This document shows positions 26,089 through 33,731 of a stretch of DNA of 64,000 nt, piece after piece (within the stretch, counting starts at the first letter, position 1; each line of letters begins with the position of its first letter). The translations under genes and the position numbers were made by a program. Below the pieces are notes generated by a model. It made no database searches. It was not told the origin of the DNA and worked only from the letters and a program-made list of their open reading frames with translations. Origin of the DNA: an uncultured Prevotellaceae bacterium (GTDB taxonomy: Bacteria > Bacteroidota > Bacteroidia > Bacteroidales > Bacteroidaceae); the NCBI GenBank assembly GCA_947168395.1, contig CAMVLT010000003.1, positions 163,424 through 227,423 on the forward strand, read 5' to 3'.

Positions 26089-27147
26089 ATGATTCTTGAC
26101 AAGATAGACCAACTTCTAAAAGAAGTACAGACGCTGAGTGCAAAGAACGCAGACGAAGTGGAACAGCTCCGACTGAAGTATCTCAGCAAGAAGGGTGAAA
26201 TAACCGCCCTGATGAACGATTTCCGCAATGTGGCTGCCGATGAAAAGAAGACTATCGGCATGAAAATCAATGAACTGAAGCAGATGGCCACCGAGCGAAT
26301 CAATCAACTGCGCGAGGAATGTGATACGCAGGAAACCGGCGACCAGGCCATCGACCTGACCCGCACCCCCTACCCCATCAAGCTGGGCACACGCCATCCG
26401 CTGACCATCGTCACTAACGAGATTATCGATATCTTCAGCCGCATGGGCTTCGTACTGGCTGACGGACCCGAGGTGGAGGACGACCTGCACGTGTTCACCA
26501 AGATGAACTTCGCTGCCGACCACCCCGCCCGCGACATGCAGGACACCTTCTTCGTGAGCCAGCATCCCGACGAGGTGACCAAGAACATCCTGCTGCGCTC
26601 GCACACCTCATCGGTGCAAGCTCGAGTCATGGAACAGATGCACACTGAGGATGGAAAGCTGACATCCCCCATCCGAGTTATCTGTCCAGGCCGCGTCTAC
26701 CGCAACGAGGCCATCACCGCCCGTGCCCACTGCTTCTTCCACCAGGTGGAGGGACTCTACATTGACGAGAACGTGTCGTTTACCGACCTGAAGCAGGTAC
26801 TGCTGTCGTTTGCCAAGGAGATGTTCGGCCCTGACACGAAAATCCGACTGCGCCCCTCCTACTTCCCGTTCACCGAGCCGTCGGCCGAGATGGATGTCAG
26901 CTGCTTCATCTGCGGCGGCGAAGGCTGCGGATTCTGCAAGCACACGGGATGGGTTGAAATCTTAGGCTGCGGCATGGTAGACCCCAACGTGCTCGAAATG
27001 TGCGGCATCGACTCCCAAAAATACTCCGGATATGCATTCGGCATGGGTGTTGAGCGCATCACAAACCTGAAGTACCGTGTCAACGACTTACGACTCTTTT
27101 CCGAGAACGATACCCGCTTCCTCGAGGAGTTCGAAGCCGCTGATTAA
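26089..27147 (+). CDS. pheS: Phenylalanine-tRNA ligase alpha subunit
   Basis: A 352-residue class II aminoacyl-tRNA synthetase subunit that, with PheT, charges tRNA-Phe. The N-terminal coiled coil (1-90) precedes the catalytic core. Motif 2 is in RVYRNEAITARAHCFFHQVE, and the phenylalanine pocket lies in FICGGEGCGFCKHTGW and EILGCGMVDPNVL. Motif 3 is GYAFGMGVERITNLKY. The first in-frame codon (26023) lies upstream of the promoter, so MILDKIDQ at 26089 is the start. pheT is not adjacent, as in other Bacteroidota where the two genes are split. Confidence 0.96.
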   Translation: MILDKIDQLLKEVQTLSAKNADEVEQLRLKYLSKKGEITALMNDFRNVAADEKKTIGMKINELKQMATERINQLREECDTQETGDQAIDLTRTPYPIKLGTRHPLTIVTNEIIDIFSRMGFVLADGPEVEDDLHVFTKMNFAADHPARDMQDTFFVSQHPDEVTKNILLRSHTSSVQARVMEQMHTEDGKLTSPIRVICPGRVYRNEAITARAHCFFHQVEGLYIDENVSFTDLKQVLLSFAKEMFGPDTKIRLRPSYFPFTEPSAEMDVSCFICGGEGCGFCKHTGWVEILGCGMVDPNVLEMCGIDSQKYSGYAFGMGVERITNLKYRVNDLRLFSENDTRFLEEFEAAD

Positions 27148-27196
27148 GGGAAAAAACAGGAAAATACACGTTTTTCGAAAAAAAGTCGCGAGAAAA

Positions 27197-27228
27197 TTTC
27201 CTTATCTCGCTGAAAAACAGTATCTTTG
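27197..27228 (+). promoter_or_regulatory. Promoter of the HU gene
   Basis: TATCTTTG at 27221-27228 with C after it fits the -7 consensus exactly. TTTC at 27197-27200 sits 20 bases upstream as a near match to the -33 box. HU starts 57 bases further on, behind an A/T-rich leader. Confidence 0.7.
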
Positions 27229-27285
27229 CACTCCCAAAACAAAAGTAACATTGTTTAATGATAAAAATATAAAGATTTTTGAAAC

Positions 27286-27561
27286 ATGACAAAGGCTGAT
27301 ATCATCAACAAGATTTCCGAAGAAACTGGCATAGCCAAGAAGGATGTAGCCGCTACCGTTGAGGCGTTTATGGAAGAAATCCGGGTTAGCTTGGCAACTA
27401 ACAAGGAGAACGTCTATCTGCGCGGCTTCGGCAGTTTTATCGTGAAACGCCGTGCTCAGAAAACCGCACGTAACATATCGAAGAACACAACACTGGTCAT
27501 TGACGCGCACGATTTCCCCGCCTTCAAGCCGGCCAAGAGCTTCATTGCGAAGATGAAATAA
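27286..27561 (+). CDS. HU-family DNA-binding protein
   Basis: A 91-residue histone-like protein that bends and compacts DNA as a dimer. It opens MTKADIINKISEETGIAKKD and has the conserved beta-arm region YLRGFGSFIVKRRAQKTAR followed by NISKNTTLVIDAHDFPAFKP. The arm reads AQKTARNISKN instead of the usual R-NP motif region, with no proline at the tip. It is followed after 39 bases by the tiny basic protein gene and then rng, suggesting a translation/nucleoid housekeeping cluster. Strong promoter upstream. Confidence 0.93.
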   Translation: MTKADIINKISEETGIAKKDVAATVEAFMEEIRVSLATNKENVYLRGFGSFIVKRRAQKTARNISKNTTLVIDAHDFPAFKPAKSFIAKMK

Positions 27562-27600
27562 TTCAAACATCATAATAATACGTATTAAACATTAAAGATT

Positions 27601-27690
27601 ATGCCAAACGGAAAGAAGAAGAAGGGCCACAAGATGGCTACTCACAAGCGCAAGAAGAGACTGCGCAAGAATCGTCATAAGAGCAAGTAA
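27601..27690 (+). CDS. 29-residue basic protein, AURKAIP1/COX24 (bS22/mS38-like)
   Basis: A very short gene with start MPNGKKKKGHKMATHK and end RKKRLRKNRHKSK; 19 of 29 residues are Lys, Arg or His. This composition and the KKR-RLRKNR core fit the short AURKAIP1/COX24 family, whose members include the actinobacterial small-subunit protein bS22 and mitochondrial mS38. The likely role is as a minor component of the small ribosomal subunit. The codons are highly biased (AAG, CGC, CGT), as in ribosomal genes. It lies between HU and rng and is followed by a terminator-like hairpin. The family link is from remembered sequence and not from a search. Confidence 0.75.
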   Translation: MPNGKKKKGHKMATHKRKKRLRKNRHKSK

Positions 27691-27715
27691 GCACTTATTG
27701 ACACAAAAGAAATGA

Positions 27716-27754
27716 AGGGAGTGTGATCGCGAGCAACGCGCCACACCCCTTTTT
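27716..27754 (+). terminator. Terminator-like hairpin after the 29-residue gene
   Basis: AGGGAGTGTG (27716-27725) pairs with CACACCCCT (27742-27750) with one mismatch, and an inner CGCG/CGCG pairing extends the stem. It is followed by TTTT. It lies about 35 bases before rng, so rng may rely on read-through or an unseen promoter. Confidence 0.65.
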
Positions 27755-27788
27755 GTAAAAACCAATTCCCAAGCAACGTATAAAGCGA

Positions 27789-29366
27789 ATGACAAGCGAA
27801 GTTATCATTGATGTGCAACCGAAGGAGATTTCCATCGCCCTGCTCGAAGACAAGCAGCTGGTGGAATACCAGAACGAACCCCGCGAGGTGTCGTTCTCGG
27901 TTGGCAACATCTACGTGGCAAAGGTGCGCAAGCTCATGCCCGGACTGAACGCCTGCTTCGTCGACGTAGGGTACGAGAAGGACGCATTCCTTCACTATCT
28001 GGACTTGGGCACTCAATTCAGCTCTTACGAAAAATACCTGAAGCAGGTACAGAGCGACAGAAAAAGACTTTATCCCATTCAGAAAGCAGTACGGCAGCCG
28101 GATTTGCCCAAGGACGGCAGCGTGCAGAACACCTTGAAGGTAGGACAGGAGGTGCTGGTGCAGGTGGTGAAGGAACCCATCTCGACAAAAGGCCCCCGAC
28201 TGACTTGCGAACTGAGCTTTGCCGGCCGCTACATCGTGCTGATTCCCTTTGGCGATAAAGTGAACGTTTCTTCTAAAATCAAAAAAGGCGAGGAACGCAG
28301 CCGACTGAAGCAGCTCATCCAAAGCATCAAGCCCAAAAACTTCGGCGTCATCGTCCGTACGGTGGCTGAAGGCAAGCGTGCAGCAGAACTGGACCAGGAG
28401 ATGAAGATACTGCTGAAGCGGTGGGACGATGCTATCACAAAGGTTCAGAAGACCCAGGAGCGCCCCAAACTGGTTTTTGAAGAGGAAAGCCGTGCCGTGG
28501 CACTGTTACGCGACTTGTTCAATCCTACTTACGATGCCATCAACATCAACGACGAAGCCATCTTCCATCAAGTAAGGGACTACGTCGGACTGATAGCACC
28601 AGAAAAACAGGACATCGTGAAACAGTATACCGGAACGATACCCATCTTCGACAACTACGGGGTGACCAAGCAGCTGAAATCTGGATTTGGCAAGACGGTG
28701 AACTACAAGCATGGTGCCTACCTCATCATCGAGCACACAGAGGCCATGCACGTGGTAGACGTCAACAGCGGAACTCGCGTTAAAAAGGAAAACGGTCAGG
28801 AAGCTAATGCGCTGGAGACCAATCTGGGAGCTGCCGACGAGCTGGCACGACAGTTACGACTACGAGACATGGGAGGAATCATCGTAGTGGACTTCGTGGA
28901 CATGAATCTCGCCGAAGACCGCCAGATGCTCTACGAGCGCATGTGCAAGAACATGCAGAAAGACCGCGCACGTCACAACATCCTGCCCCTGTCGAAGTTC
29001 GGACTAATGCAGATTACACGCCAGCGTGTCCGACCGGCTATGGATGTCAATGTAGAAGAAGACTGTCCCACCTGTTTCGGTACCGGAAAGATCAAGTCAT
29101 CGATTCTGTTCACCGACCAGTTGGAGAGCAAGATTGACCGCCTCGTCAACAAGATAGGCATCACTAAGTTATATTTGCACGTACACCCCTACGTAGCAGC
29201 CTACATCAATCAGGGAGTGATTTCGATGAAGCGCCGCTGGCAGATGAAGTACGGCTTTGGAGTACACGTTATCCCCTCACAGAAACTGGCTTTCTTGCAA
29301 TACGAATTCTACGATGCAAAGCACCAGTTTATTGACATGAAAGAGGAGATAGAAACTAAAAAATAA
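27789..29366 (+). CDS. rng: Ribonuclease E/G family protein (RNase G)
   Basis: A 525-residue endoribonuclease of the RNase E/G family that processes rRNA and mRNA 5' ends. An S1 domain occupies about residues 35-135 (VGNIYVAKVRKLMPGLNACF, then the GYEKDAFLHY strand). The catalytic DNase I-like region includes the VVDVNSGT motif and GGIIVVDFVDM with the metal-binding Asp residues. The zinc-link CPTCFGTG comes near residue 425 and a small C-terminal domain closes the protein. It lacks the long scaffold tail of RNase E. Terminated by a strong hairpin overlapping its stop codon. Confidence 0.93.
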   Translation: MTSEVIIDVQPKEISIALLEDKQLVEYQNEPREVSFSVGNIYVAKVRKLMPGLNACFVDVGYEKDAFLHYLDLGTQFSSYEKYLKQVQSDRKRLYPIQKAVRQPDLPKDGSVQNTLKVGQEVLVQVVKEPISTKGPRLTCELSFAGRYIVLIPFGDKVNVSSKIKKGEERSRLKQLIQSIKPKNFGVIVRTVAEGKRAAELDQEMKILLKRWDDAITKVQKTQERPKLVFEEESRAVALLRDLFNPTYDAININDEAIFHQVRDYVGLIAPEKQDIVKQYTGTIPIFDNYGVTKQLKSGFGKTVNYKHGAYLIIEHTEAMHVVDVNSGTRVKKENGQEANALETNLGAADELARQLRLRDMGGIIVVDFVDMNLAEDRQMLYERMCKNMQKDRARHNILPLSKFGLMQITRQRVRPAMDVNVEEDCPTCFGTGKIKSSILFTDQLESKIDRLVNKIGITKLYLHVHPYVAAYINQGVISMKRRWQMKYGFGVHVIPSQKLAFLQYEFYDAKHQFIDMKEEIETKK

Positions 29367-29396
29367 AGGGAACACATCAAAATGTTCCCTTTTTTC
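29365..29396 (+). terminator. Intrinsic terminator of rng
   Basis: AAAGGGAACA (29365-29374) pairs perfectly with TGTTCCCTTT (29383-29392) across an 8-base loop, followed by more T. The stem begins inside the stop codon. Confidence 0.85.
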
Positions 29397-29427
29397 TTGG
29401 TCAAGTCATTTTTATTTTGTTACTTTG
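29397..29427 (+). promoter_or_regulatory. Promoter of the GT2 gene (near-leaderless)
   Basis: TTACTTTG at 29420-29427 (seven of eight matches) and a TTG at 29397-29399 are 20 bases apart. The GT2 ATG at 29435 is only 7 bases beyond the -7 box, about where transcription should begin. Confidence 0.6.
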
Positions 29428-29434
29428 CACAATC

Positions 29435-30619
29435 ATGGTGACACTGAAAGTGATATTCTGGATTTGCCTGGCTATCGTGGTCTACACCTATGTGGGCTAC
29501 GGTGTACTACTATACTTGCTGCTCTGTGTGAAGCGCCTGCTGTGCAAACCGCAGAAGGAGCCGGTGTTGCCCAACGACAACCAGCTGCCCGATGTGACGC
29601 TTATGATATGTGCATACAACGAGGAGGACATCATCGGCGAGAAAATGGAAAACATCAGGCAGATTGACTATCCGGCCGACAGGTTCTGCATCATGTGGGT
29701 GACCGACGGCAGCAACGACCGCTCCAACGAACTGCTGAAGGAATATCCAGAAGTGACACTTGTCTACTCACCGGAACGGCGGGGCAAGGCGGCTGCCATG
29801 CAGCACGGACTCCGTGAGAACAAGGCCGAATACGTGGTATTTACTGATGCCAATACCATGCTGAATACCAATGCCATACGTGAAATCATTCGTCAGTTTA
29901 TGAAACCCAATGTCAGTTGTGTATCTGGCGAGAAGAGAGTGATAGCACGGGTAAACGGACAGGTAGCAGCCGAAGGCGAAGGACTCTACTGGAAATACGA
30001 GAGCACCCTAAAACGCTGGGACAGCGAGCTATACTCAGCGATGGGGGCGGCAGGCGAATTGTTTGCGGTCAGGATGTCACACTACCGCCCAGCACCGAGC
30101 AACGCTTTGCTCGACGATTTTATGATGTCGATGCTCATCGTCAGAGACGGTCACCGCATAGCCTACACCTCGGAAGCGTACGCGATGGAATACGGATCGG
30201 CCGACATGCACGAGGAATCAAAGCGTAAACGTCGCATTGCGGCTGGTGGACTACAGAGCATCTGGTGGCTGCGCTCGCTAATGAATCCCTTCAAGCATCC
30301 AATGGTCAGTTTCCTCTTTGTCAGCCATCGGGTATTGCGCTGGTCTATAACGCCATTTGCGCTCGTGGCTCTCATACCGCTGAATATCGCACTGGCACTG
30401 ATGAACGCAGGAACGGTTTACACAGTTATAGGCATCCTCCAGGCACTATTCTATGCTGCCACACTGACAGGATGGCTACAAGCGAGGACTGGACACAAGA
30501 GTAAACTGTTCTATATACCCTATTATTTCATGTTTATGAACGTTAATGTGTTCCGAGGAATCAACTATTTGAGCACTCACCACCAGAGCGGAGCATGGGA
30601 AAAAGCTAAAAGAGGATAA
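29435..30619 (+). CDS. Family 2 membrane glycosyltransferase
   Basis: A 394-residue processive-type GT2 enzyme. One hydrophobic segment at the N-terminus (KVIFWICLAIVVYTYVGYG) and about three at the C-terminus frame a cytoplasmic catalytic domain. That domain has VTLMICAYNEEDIIGEKMEN, the UDP-binding WVTDGSNDRSNELLKE, and the VVFTDANTMLN DxD-like motif. The acceptor-side LLDDFMMSM and KRKRRIAAGGLQS correspond to the ED and QxxRW-like regions. It probably makes an exopolysaccharide or surface glycan; the sugar cannot be told. The first in-frame codon (29417) lies within the promoter, so I start at 29435. Confidence 0.87.
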   Translation: MVTLKVIFWICLAIVVYTYVGYGVLLYLLLCVKRLLCKPQKEPVLPNDNQLPDVTLMICAYNEEDIIGEKMENIRQIDYPADRFCIMWVTDGSNDRSNELLKEYPEVTLVYSPERRGKAAAMQHGLRENKAEYVVFTDANTMLNTNAIREIIRQFMKPNVSCVSGEKRVIARVNGQVAAEGEGLYWKYESTLKRWDSELYSAMGAAGELFAVRMSHYRPAPSNALLDDFMMSMLIVRDGHRIAYTSEAYAMEYGSADMHEESKRKRRIAAGGLQSIWWLRSLMNPFKHPMVSFLFVSHRVLRWSITPFALVALIPLNIALALMNAGTVYTVIGILQALFYAATLTGWLQARTGHKSKLFYIPYYFMFMNVNVFRGINYLSTHHQSGAWEKAKRG

Positions 30620-30634
30620 AAAAAAGCAAAAAAC

Positions 30635-30665
30635 TTTCGTATTTCAAAAAAAGTTTATAAATTTG
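30635..30665 (+). promoter_or_regulatory. Promoter of the hybrid histidine kinase gene
   Basis: TAAATTTG at 30658-30665 with C after it matches the -7 consensus. TTTC at 30635-30638 lies 19 bases upstream. The kinase ATG is 25 bases downstream. Confidence 0.65.
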
Positions 30666-30690
30666 CACCGATTATGTACTTATTGCAAGG

Positions 30691-31950
30691 ATGGATCAAG
30701 AAGAAAAAGAGATTCTGATGCTAAAGTTTGCCGAGACCAACAAGAAACTGATGTTGGCCAACGAGAAACTGGAAGCAGCGAATAACAAACTGATGGAGTA
30801 CGAAGAGAAAGCGGAAAAAGCAGAGAAAGCCAGCCGCATGAAATCTCTCTTCCTGGCCAACATGAGCCATGAAATCCGTACTCCGCTGAACGCTATCGAG
30901 GGATTTTCGCGTGTCATGGCTGAAACCGAATCCTCCGAGGAGCGCATGAAATATCTTGAAATCATCGAAAGTAACAATGCCCGACTCCTTAGTCTGATTA
31001 ACGAAATTCTTGATCTTTCGCGTGTGGAGTCTGGTGAAATCGTTATCAAAAAGTCACCCGTCAACCTGGCAGAACTCTGCAAGAGCATCAAGCAACTGTT
31101 CAAGTTCCGCTGCCCGGAAACGGTGAACCTGCTGTTCGTCGAGCCGACGATGCCCATCATGATGACCACCGACGAGAATCGACTGACGCAAGTACTTTCA
31201 AACCTCATCAGCAACGCCCTGAAGCATACATTCAAGGGGGTCATCCAGTACGGTTATGAAGTGGTGGAAGACGGGCAGCGGATTAAGTTCTTCGTCAAGG
31301 ATACGGGCACAGGCATTGAGCCTGAGTTCATAGGCCACATCTTTGACACCTACGCCTCCAAGGACGCAGACCAACAGAAAGGCTACGGACTGGGGCTCGC
31401 CCTGTGCCGCATCATCATCGAGAAGATGGGAGGCAGTATCAGCGTAGAGTCTGTTGTCAACGAGGGTTCCACTTTCACCTTCGTGCTGCCCTTCCACGGC
31501 ACTATCGGCGGACTGGCTACCAGCAACCGTACCAATACAACGACCAACAACGTCAGGACGATACACATAGAACGGCAGGACGAGTCAAACATGAAGACCA
31601 TCCTTGTGGCAGAAGACGAGGAGAGCAACTACGAACTGGTGCGCATCGTGCTGCAGCGACGATATCGACTACTCCGGGCGCATAACGGCATTGAGGCAGT
31701 CACCATGAATGAGGATGAGCATCCCGACCTGATACTGATGGATATTCGCATGCCGGAGATGGACGGTCTCGATGCCACCCGCATCATCAAGGAAGTCAAT
31801 CAAAACACTCCCGTCATTGCCCTCAGTGCCTACGCCTTCGAAGAAAACATCAAGGAAGCCAAGGCTGCAGGCTGCGATTACTTCATGGCCAAGCCCTTCC
31901 GTGTGGAAGACCTGATAGAAATCTGCGCCAAGTACTGTAATGAGCGTTGA
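30691..31950 (+). CDS. Soluble hybrid histidine kinase with C-terminal receiver
   Basis: A 419-residue two-component protein with no membrane helix and no recognisable sensor domain. Residues 5-50 are a Lys/Glu-rich coiled coil. The dimerisation/H-box is FLANMSHEIRTPLNAIEGF with phospho-acceptor His60. The N-box follows at about 171-180 (LISNALKHTF), then DTGTGIEP and GYGLGLALC of the ATPase domain. After a linker, a full receiver domain (301-419) carries Asp309, phospho-acceptor Asp351 in LILMDIRMPEMDG and Lys401. Output must go through another protein, since no DNA-binding domain is present. It sits between a GT2 enzyme and a membrane hydrolase on the same strand. Confidence 0.92.
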   Translation: MDQEEKEILMLKFAETNKKLMLANEKLEAANNKLMEYEEKAEKAEKASRMKSLFLANMSHEIRTPLNAIEGFSRVMAETESSEERMKYLEIIESNNARLLSLINEILDLSRVESGEIVIKKSPVNLAELCKSIKQLFKFRCPETVNLLFVEPTMPIMMTTDENRLTQVLSNLISNALKHTFKGVIQYGYEVVEDGQRIKFFVKDTGTGIEPEFIGHIFDTYASKDADQQKGYGLGLALCRIIIEKMGGSISVESVVNEGSTFTFVLPFHGTIGGLATSNRTNTTTNNVRTIHIERQDESNMKTILVAEDEESNYELVRIVLQRRYRLLRAHNGIEAVTMNEDEHPDLILMDIRMPEMDGLDATRIIKEVNQNTPVIALSAYAFEENIKEAKAAGCDYFMAKPFRVEDLIEICAKYCNER

Positions 31951-31998
31951 CAACCTTATTATTATAATATACCTACTCACCTCTTTAATTTCAAAATT

Positions 31999-33066
31999 AT
32001 GGGAAAGTTAGCCGTCTATAAATACCTCTCATTCCTGCTGCTCATCACGACCGCAGTATTGTCACTATTCACCTTCGTCGGACTGTTCGGCGGTAACGTA
32101 ACCCCCGTTGGCAACATGGCAAGAGCCATGCTGGTATATGCCCTGCCACTACTTATCATTGGCGATGCCATCATGCTCCTCTACTGGCTCATACGCCGCC
32201 GCTGGCACTGGGCTGCTATTCCCTTTATTACTCTGCTCTGCTGCATTCCCTACATCGGCACACTCTACCAGTTTGGCTCCGTAGACGAACAGGCCAACAA
32301 GAAGTCGGGACTGAAGATAGCTACCTACAACGTGGCAAGGTTCAACCGCGAGACCACAGGATTTATCGCGCAAGACATCCTGGCACACATGAAGAAGCAG
32401 AAAGTTGACATTCTCTGCATGCAAGAGTACAACGACGTTAGCGGCGACAAGAAGAACTCCGACAGCTATAAAGAGTACTTCCCATATATGTCGATGGGAC
32501 GCAGCGACATGGTCATCTACAGCCGTTATCCTATCACCAAGCACAAGACCATCGACTTCGAAGAAACGAACAACAGTGCCATGTGGGCCATCGTCGATGT
32601 CAACGGCCAGCTAATCAAGGTGGTCAACGCACACCTCGAAACCACAGGTTTCAACCGCACCCTTCATCAGGCTGCCAAGCTGCAGATGCAAGGCTACAAT
32701 GTCGAAAACAACCGCGTGCTTAACGCTATTTACGGAAACTACACGATGGGAATGATGGTCAGGGCCGGACAAGCCATACAAATCAGAAACGAACTGATGA
32801 TGAATCCCGACAACGACTGCTCGCTGATTATATGCGGCGACTTCAACGACGTCCCCTACTCTTTCGTCTATAATACCATGCTGGGCAATCTCGTTGACGG
32901 ATTCAAGGAGTGTGGCAGCGACGGATGGATGTACACCTTCAGAGGTAAAAAGAAAGTGAGAATCGACTACATCTTCCACGACGAGTCGCTGAAGGGACTA
33001 ACCTACAACCGTGAGGATCTAAGCTACTCAGACCACTACCCCGTCTACATGAAGCTGGAATACTAA
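31999..33066 (+). CDS. Membrane-anchored endonuclease/exonuclease/phosphatase-family protein
   Basis: A 355-residue protein with three hydrophobic helices in the first 95 residues (YLSFLLLITTAVLSLFTFVG and two more) and an EEP-fold hydrolase domain after them. Catalytic-type motifs are LKIATYNVARFNR (Asn), DILCMQEYNDV (Glu), CGDFNDVPYSF (Asp and Asn) and the C-terminal YSDHYPVYMKL (Asp-His pair). The enzyme domain should face the periplasm. Similar Bacteroidota proteins are common but their substrates are unknown; nuclease, phosphodiesterase or lipid phosphatase activity are all possible. It starts 48 bases after the kinase gene. Confidence 0.87.
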   Translation: MGKLAVYKYLSFLLLITTAVLSLFTFVGLFGGNVTPVGNMARAMLVYALPLLIIGDAIMLLYWLIRRRWHWAAIPFITLLCCIPYIGTLYQFGSVDEQANKKSGLKIATYNVARFNRETTGFIAQDILAHMKKQKVDILCMQEYNDVSGDKKNSDSYKEYFPYMSMGRSDMVIYSRYPITKHKTIDFEETNNSAMWAIVDVNGQLIKVVNAHLETTGFNRTLHQAAKLQMQGYNVENNRVLNAIYGNYTMGMMVRAGQAIQIRNELMMNPDNDCSLIICGDFNDVPYSFVYNTMLGNLVDGFKECGSDGWMYTFRGKKKVRIDYIFHDESLKGLTYNREDLSYSDHYPVYMKLEY

Positions 33067-33073
33067 GCAGCAC

Positions 33074-33559
33074 TCACACTATCTTGAAGCGTACACGGAA
33101 CGAGTGCTCCATCTCGTCCCAGTTGGTTCCCAACAGTTCAAAACGTCCTATCTGACTCGTTGAGCGGACATGCTTGCCTATGCACGGACACACATCGTAG
33201 TCGCCAATACGCACTAACCTTATCGTGTTTGAAGCGTCATCGGGCAACCGCTCCGTAGAAACTCCTTCGGGCAAATTGTCGCGTGTAGCAAACTCAAAGG
33301 TCACCGACAAGTCCTCATCTATCAGTTCGTTCATGCGGCGTTCTATTTCCTTCTCCTCCTGCCGCGAAGGCTTGCGCTCCAAACGGAAGCTCATCTTACT
33401 CTTTTTCCGCTCCACATGCGCATTGTAGGAACGTCCACAGCCAAACATCCGTATCATCGTTTGGTTCAACAAGTGCTCAGCTGTATGTGCAGGAGGAAAT
33501 GAGACTTCCCTTTCTTCCAGTCCATCGAAATCATTCTGTATTTTTGCTGCCATTGTCAT
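33074..33559 (-). CDS. AlaX-like tRNA editing domain protein
   Basis: A 161-residue free-standing relative of the alanyl/threonyl-tRNA synthetase editing domain, which removes wrongly attached amino acids from tRNA. The zinc-site motifs are both present: HTAEH (His25 and His29) and CPCIGKHV (Cys126 and His130). RSTSQIGRFELL follows in the usual place. A four-residue-later start (MAAKIQ at 33553) is also possible. The gene lies 7 bases from the convergent EEP gene with no hairpin between. Which mischarged tRNA it clears is not evident. Confidence 0.8.
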   Translation of the reverse strand: MTMAAKIQNDFDGLEEREVSFPPAHTAEHLLNQTMIRMFGCGRSYNAHVERKKSKMSFRLERKPSRQEEKEIERRMNELIDEDLSVTFEFATRDNLPEGVSTERLPDDASNTIRLVRIGDYDVCPCIGKHVRSTSQIGRFELLGTNWDEMEHSFRVRFKIV

Positions 33560-33581
33560 ATCTCAGTTACGTTTTCGGCTG

Positions 33582-33589
33582 CAAACTTA
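33582..33589 (-). promoter_or_regulatory. -7 promoter element of the AlaX-like gene
   Basis: Reads TAAGTTTG on the minus strand, followed by C, an exact fit to TAnnTTTG. It lies 22 bases before the first ATG. Confidence 0.6.
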
Positions 33590-33652
33590 CACATTTTTTT
33601 TCAAACCAACAGGCGGCAGAACAGAAATTATGTGTTAAATAACCTTATTTCC

Positions 33653-33683
33653 TTTGTCGGCTGACAAAAAATGCTTACCTTTG
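33653..33683 (+). promoter_or_regulatory. Promoter of the glycogen cluster
   Basis: TTTG at 33653-33656 and TACCTTTG at 33676-33683 are separated by 19 bases, a full consensus promoter. The debranching-enzyme ATG is 48 bases downstream. It lies within an upstream in-frame extension of that gene, which rules out the earlier start. Confidence 0.8.
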
Positions 33684-33731
33684 GGCCTAAATCTAAAACA
33701 ACAAGAAATACTAAACCTTAAAATAGGAACT

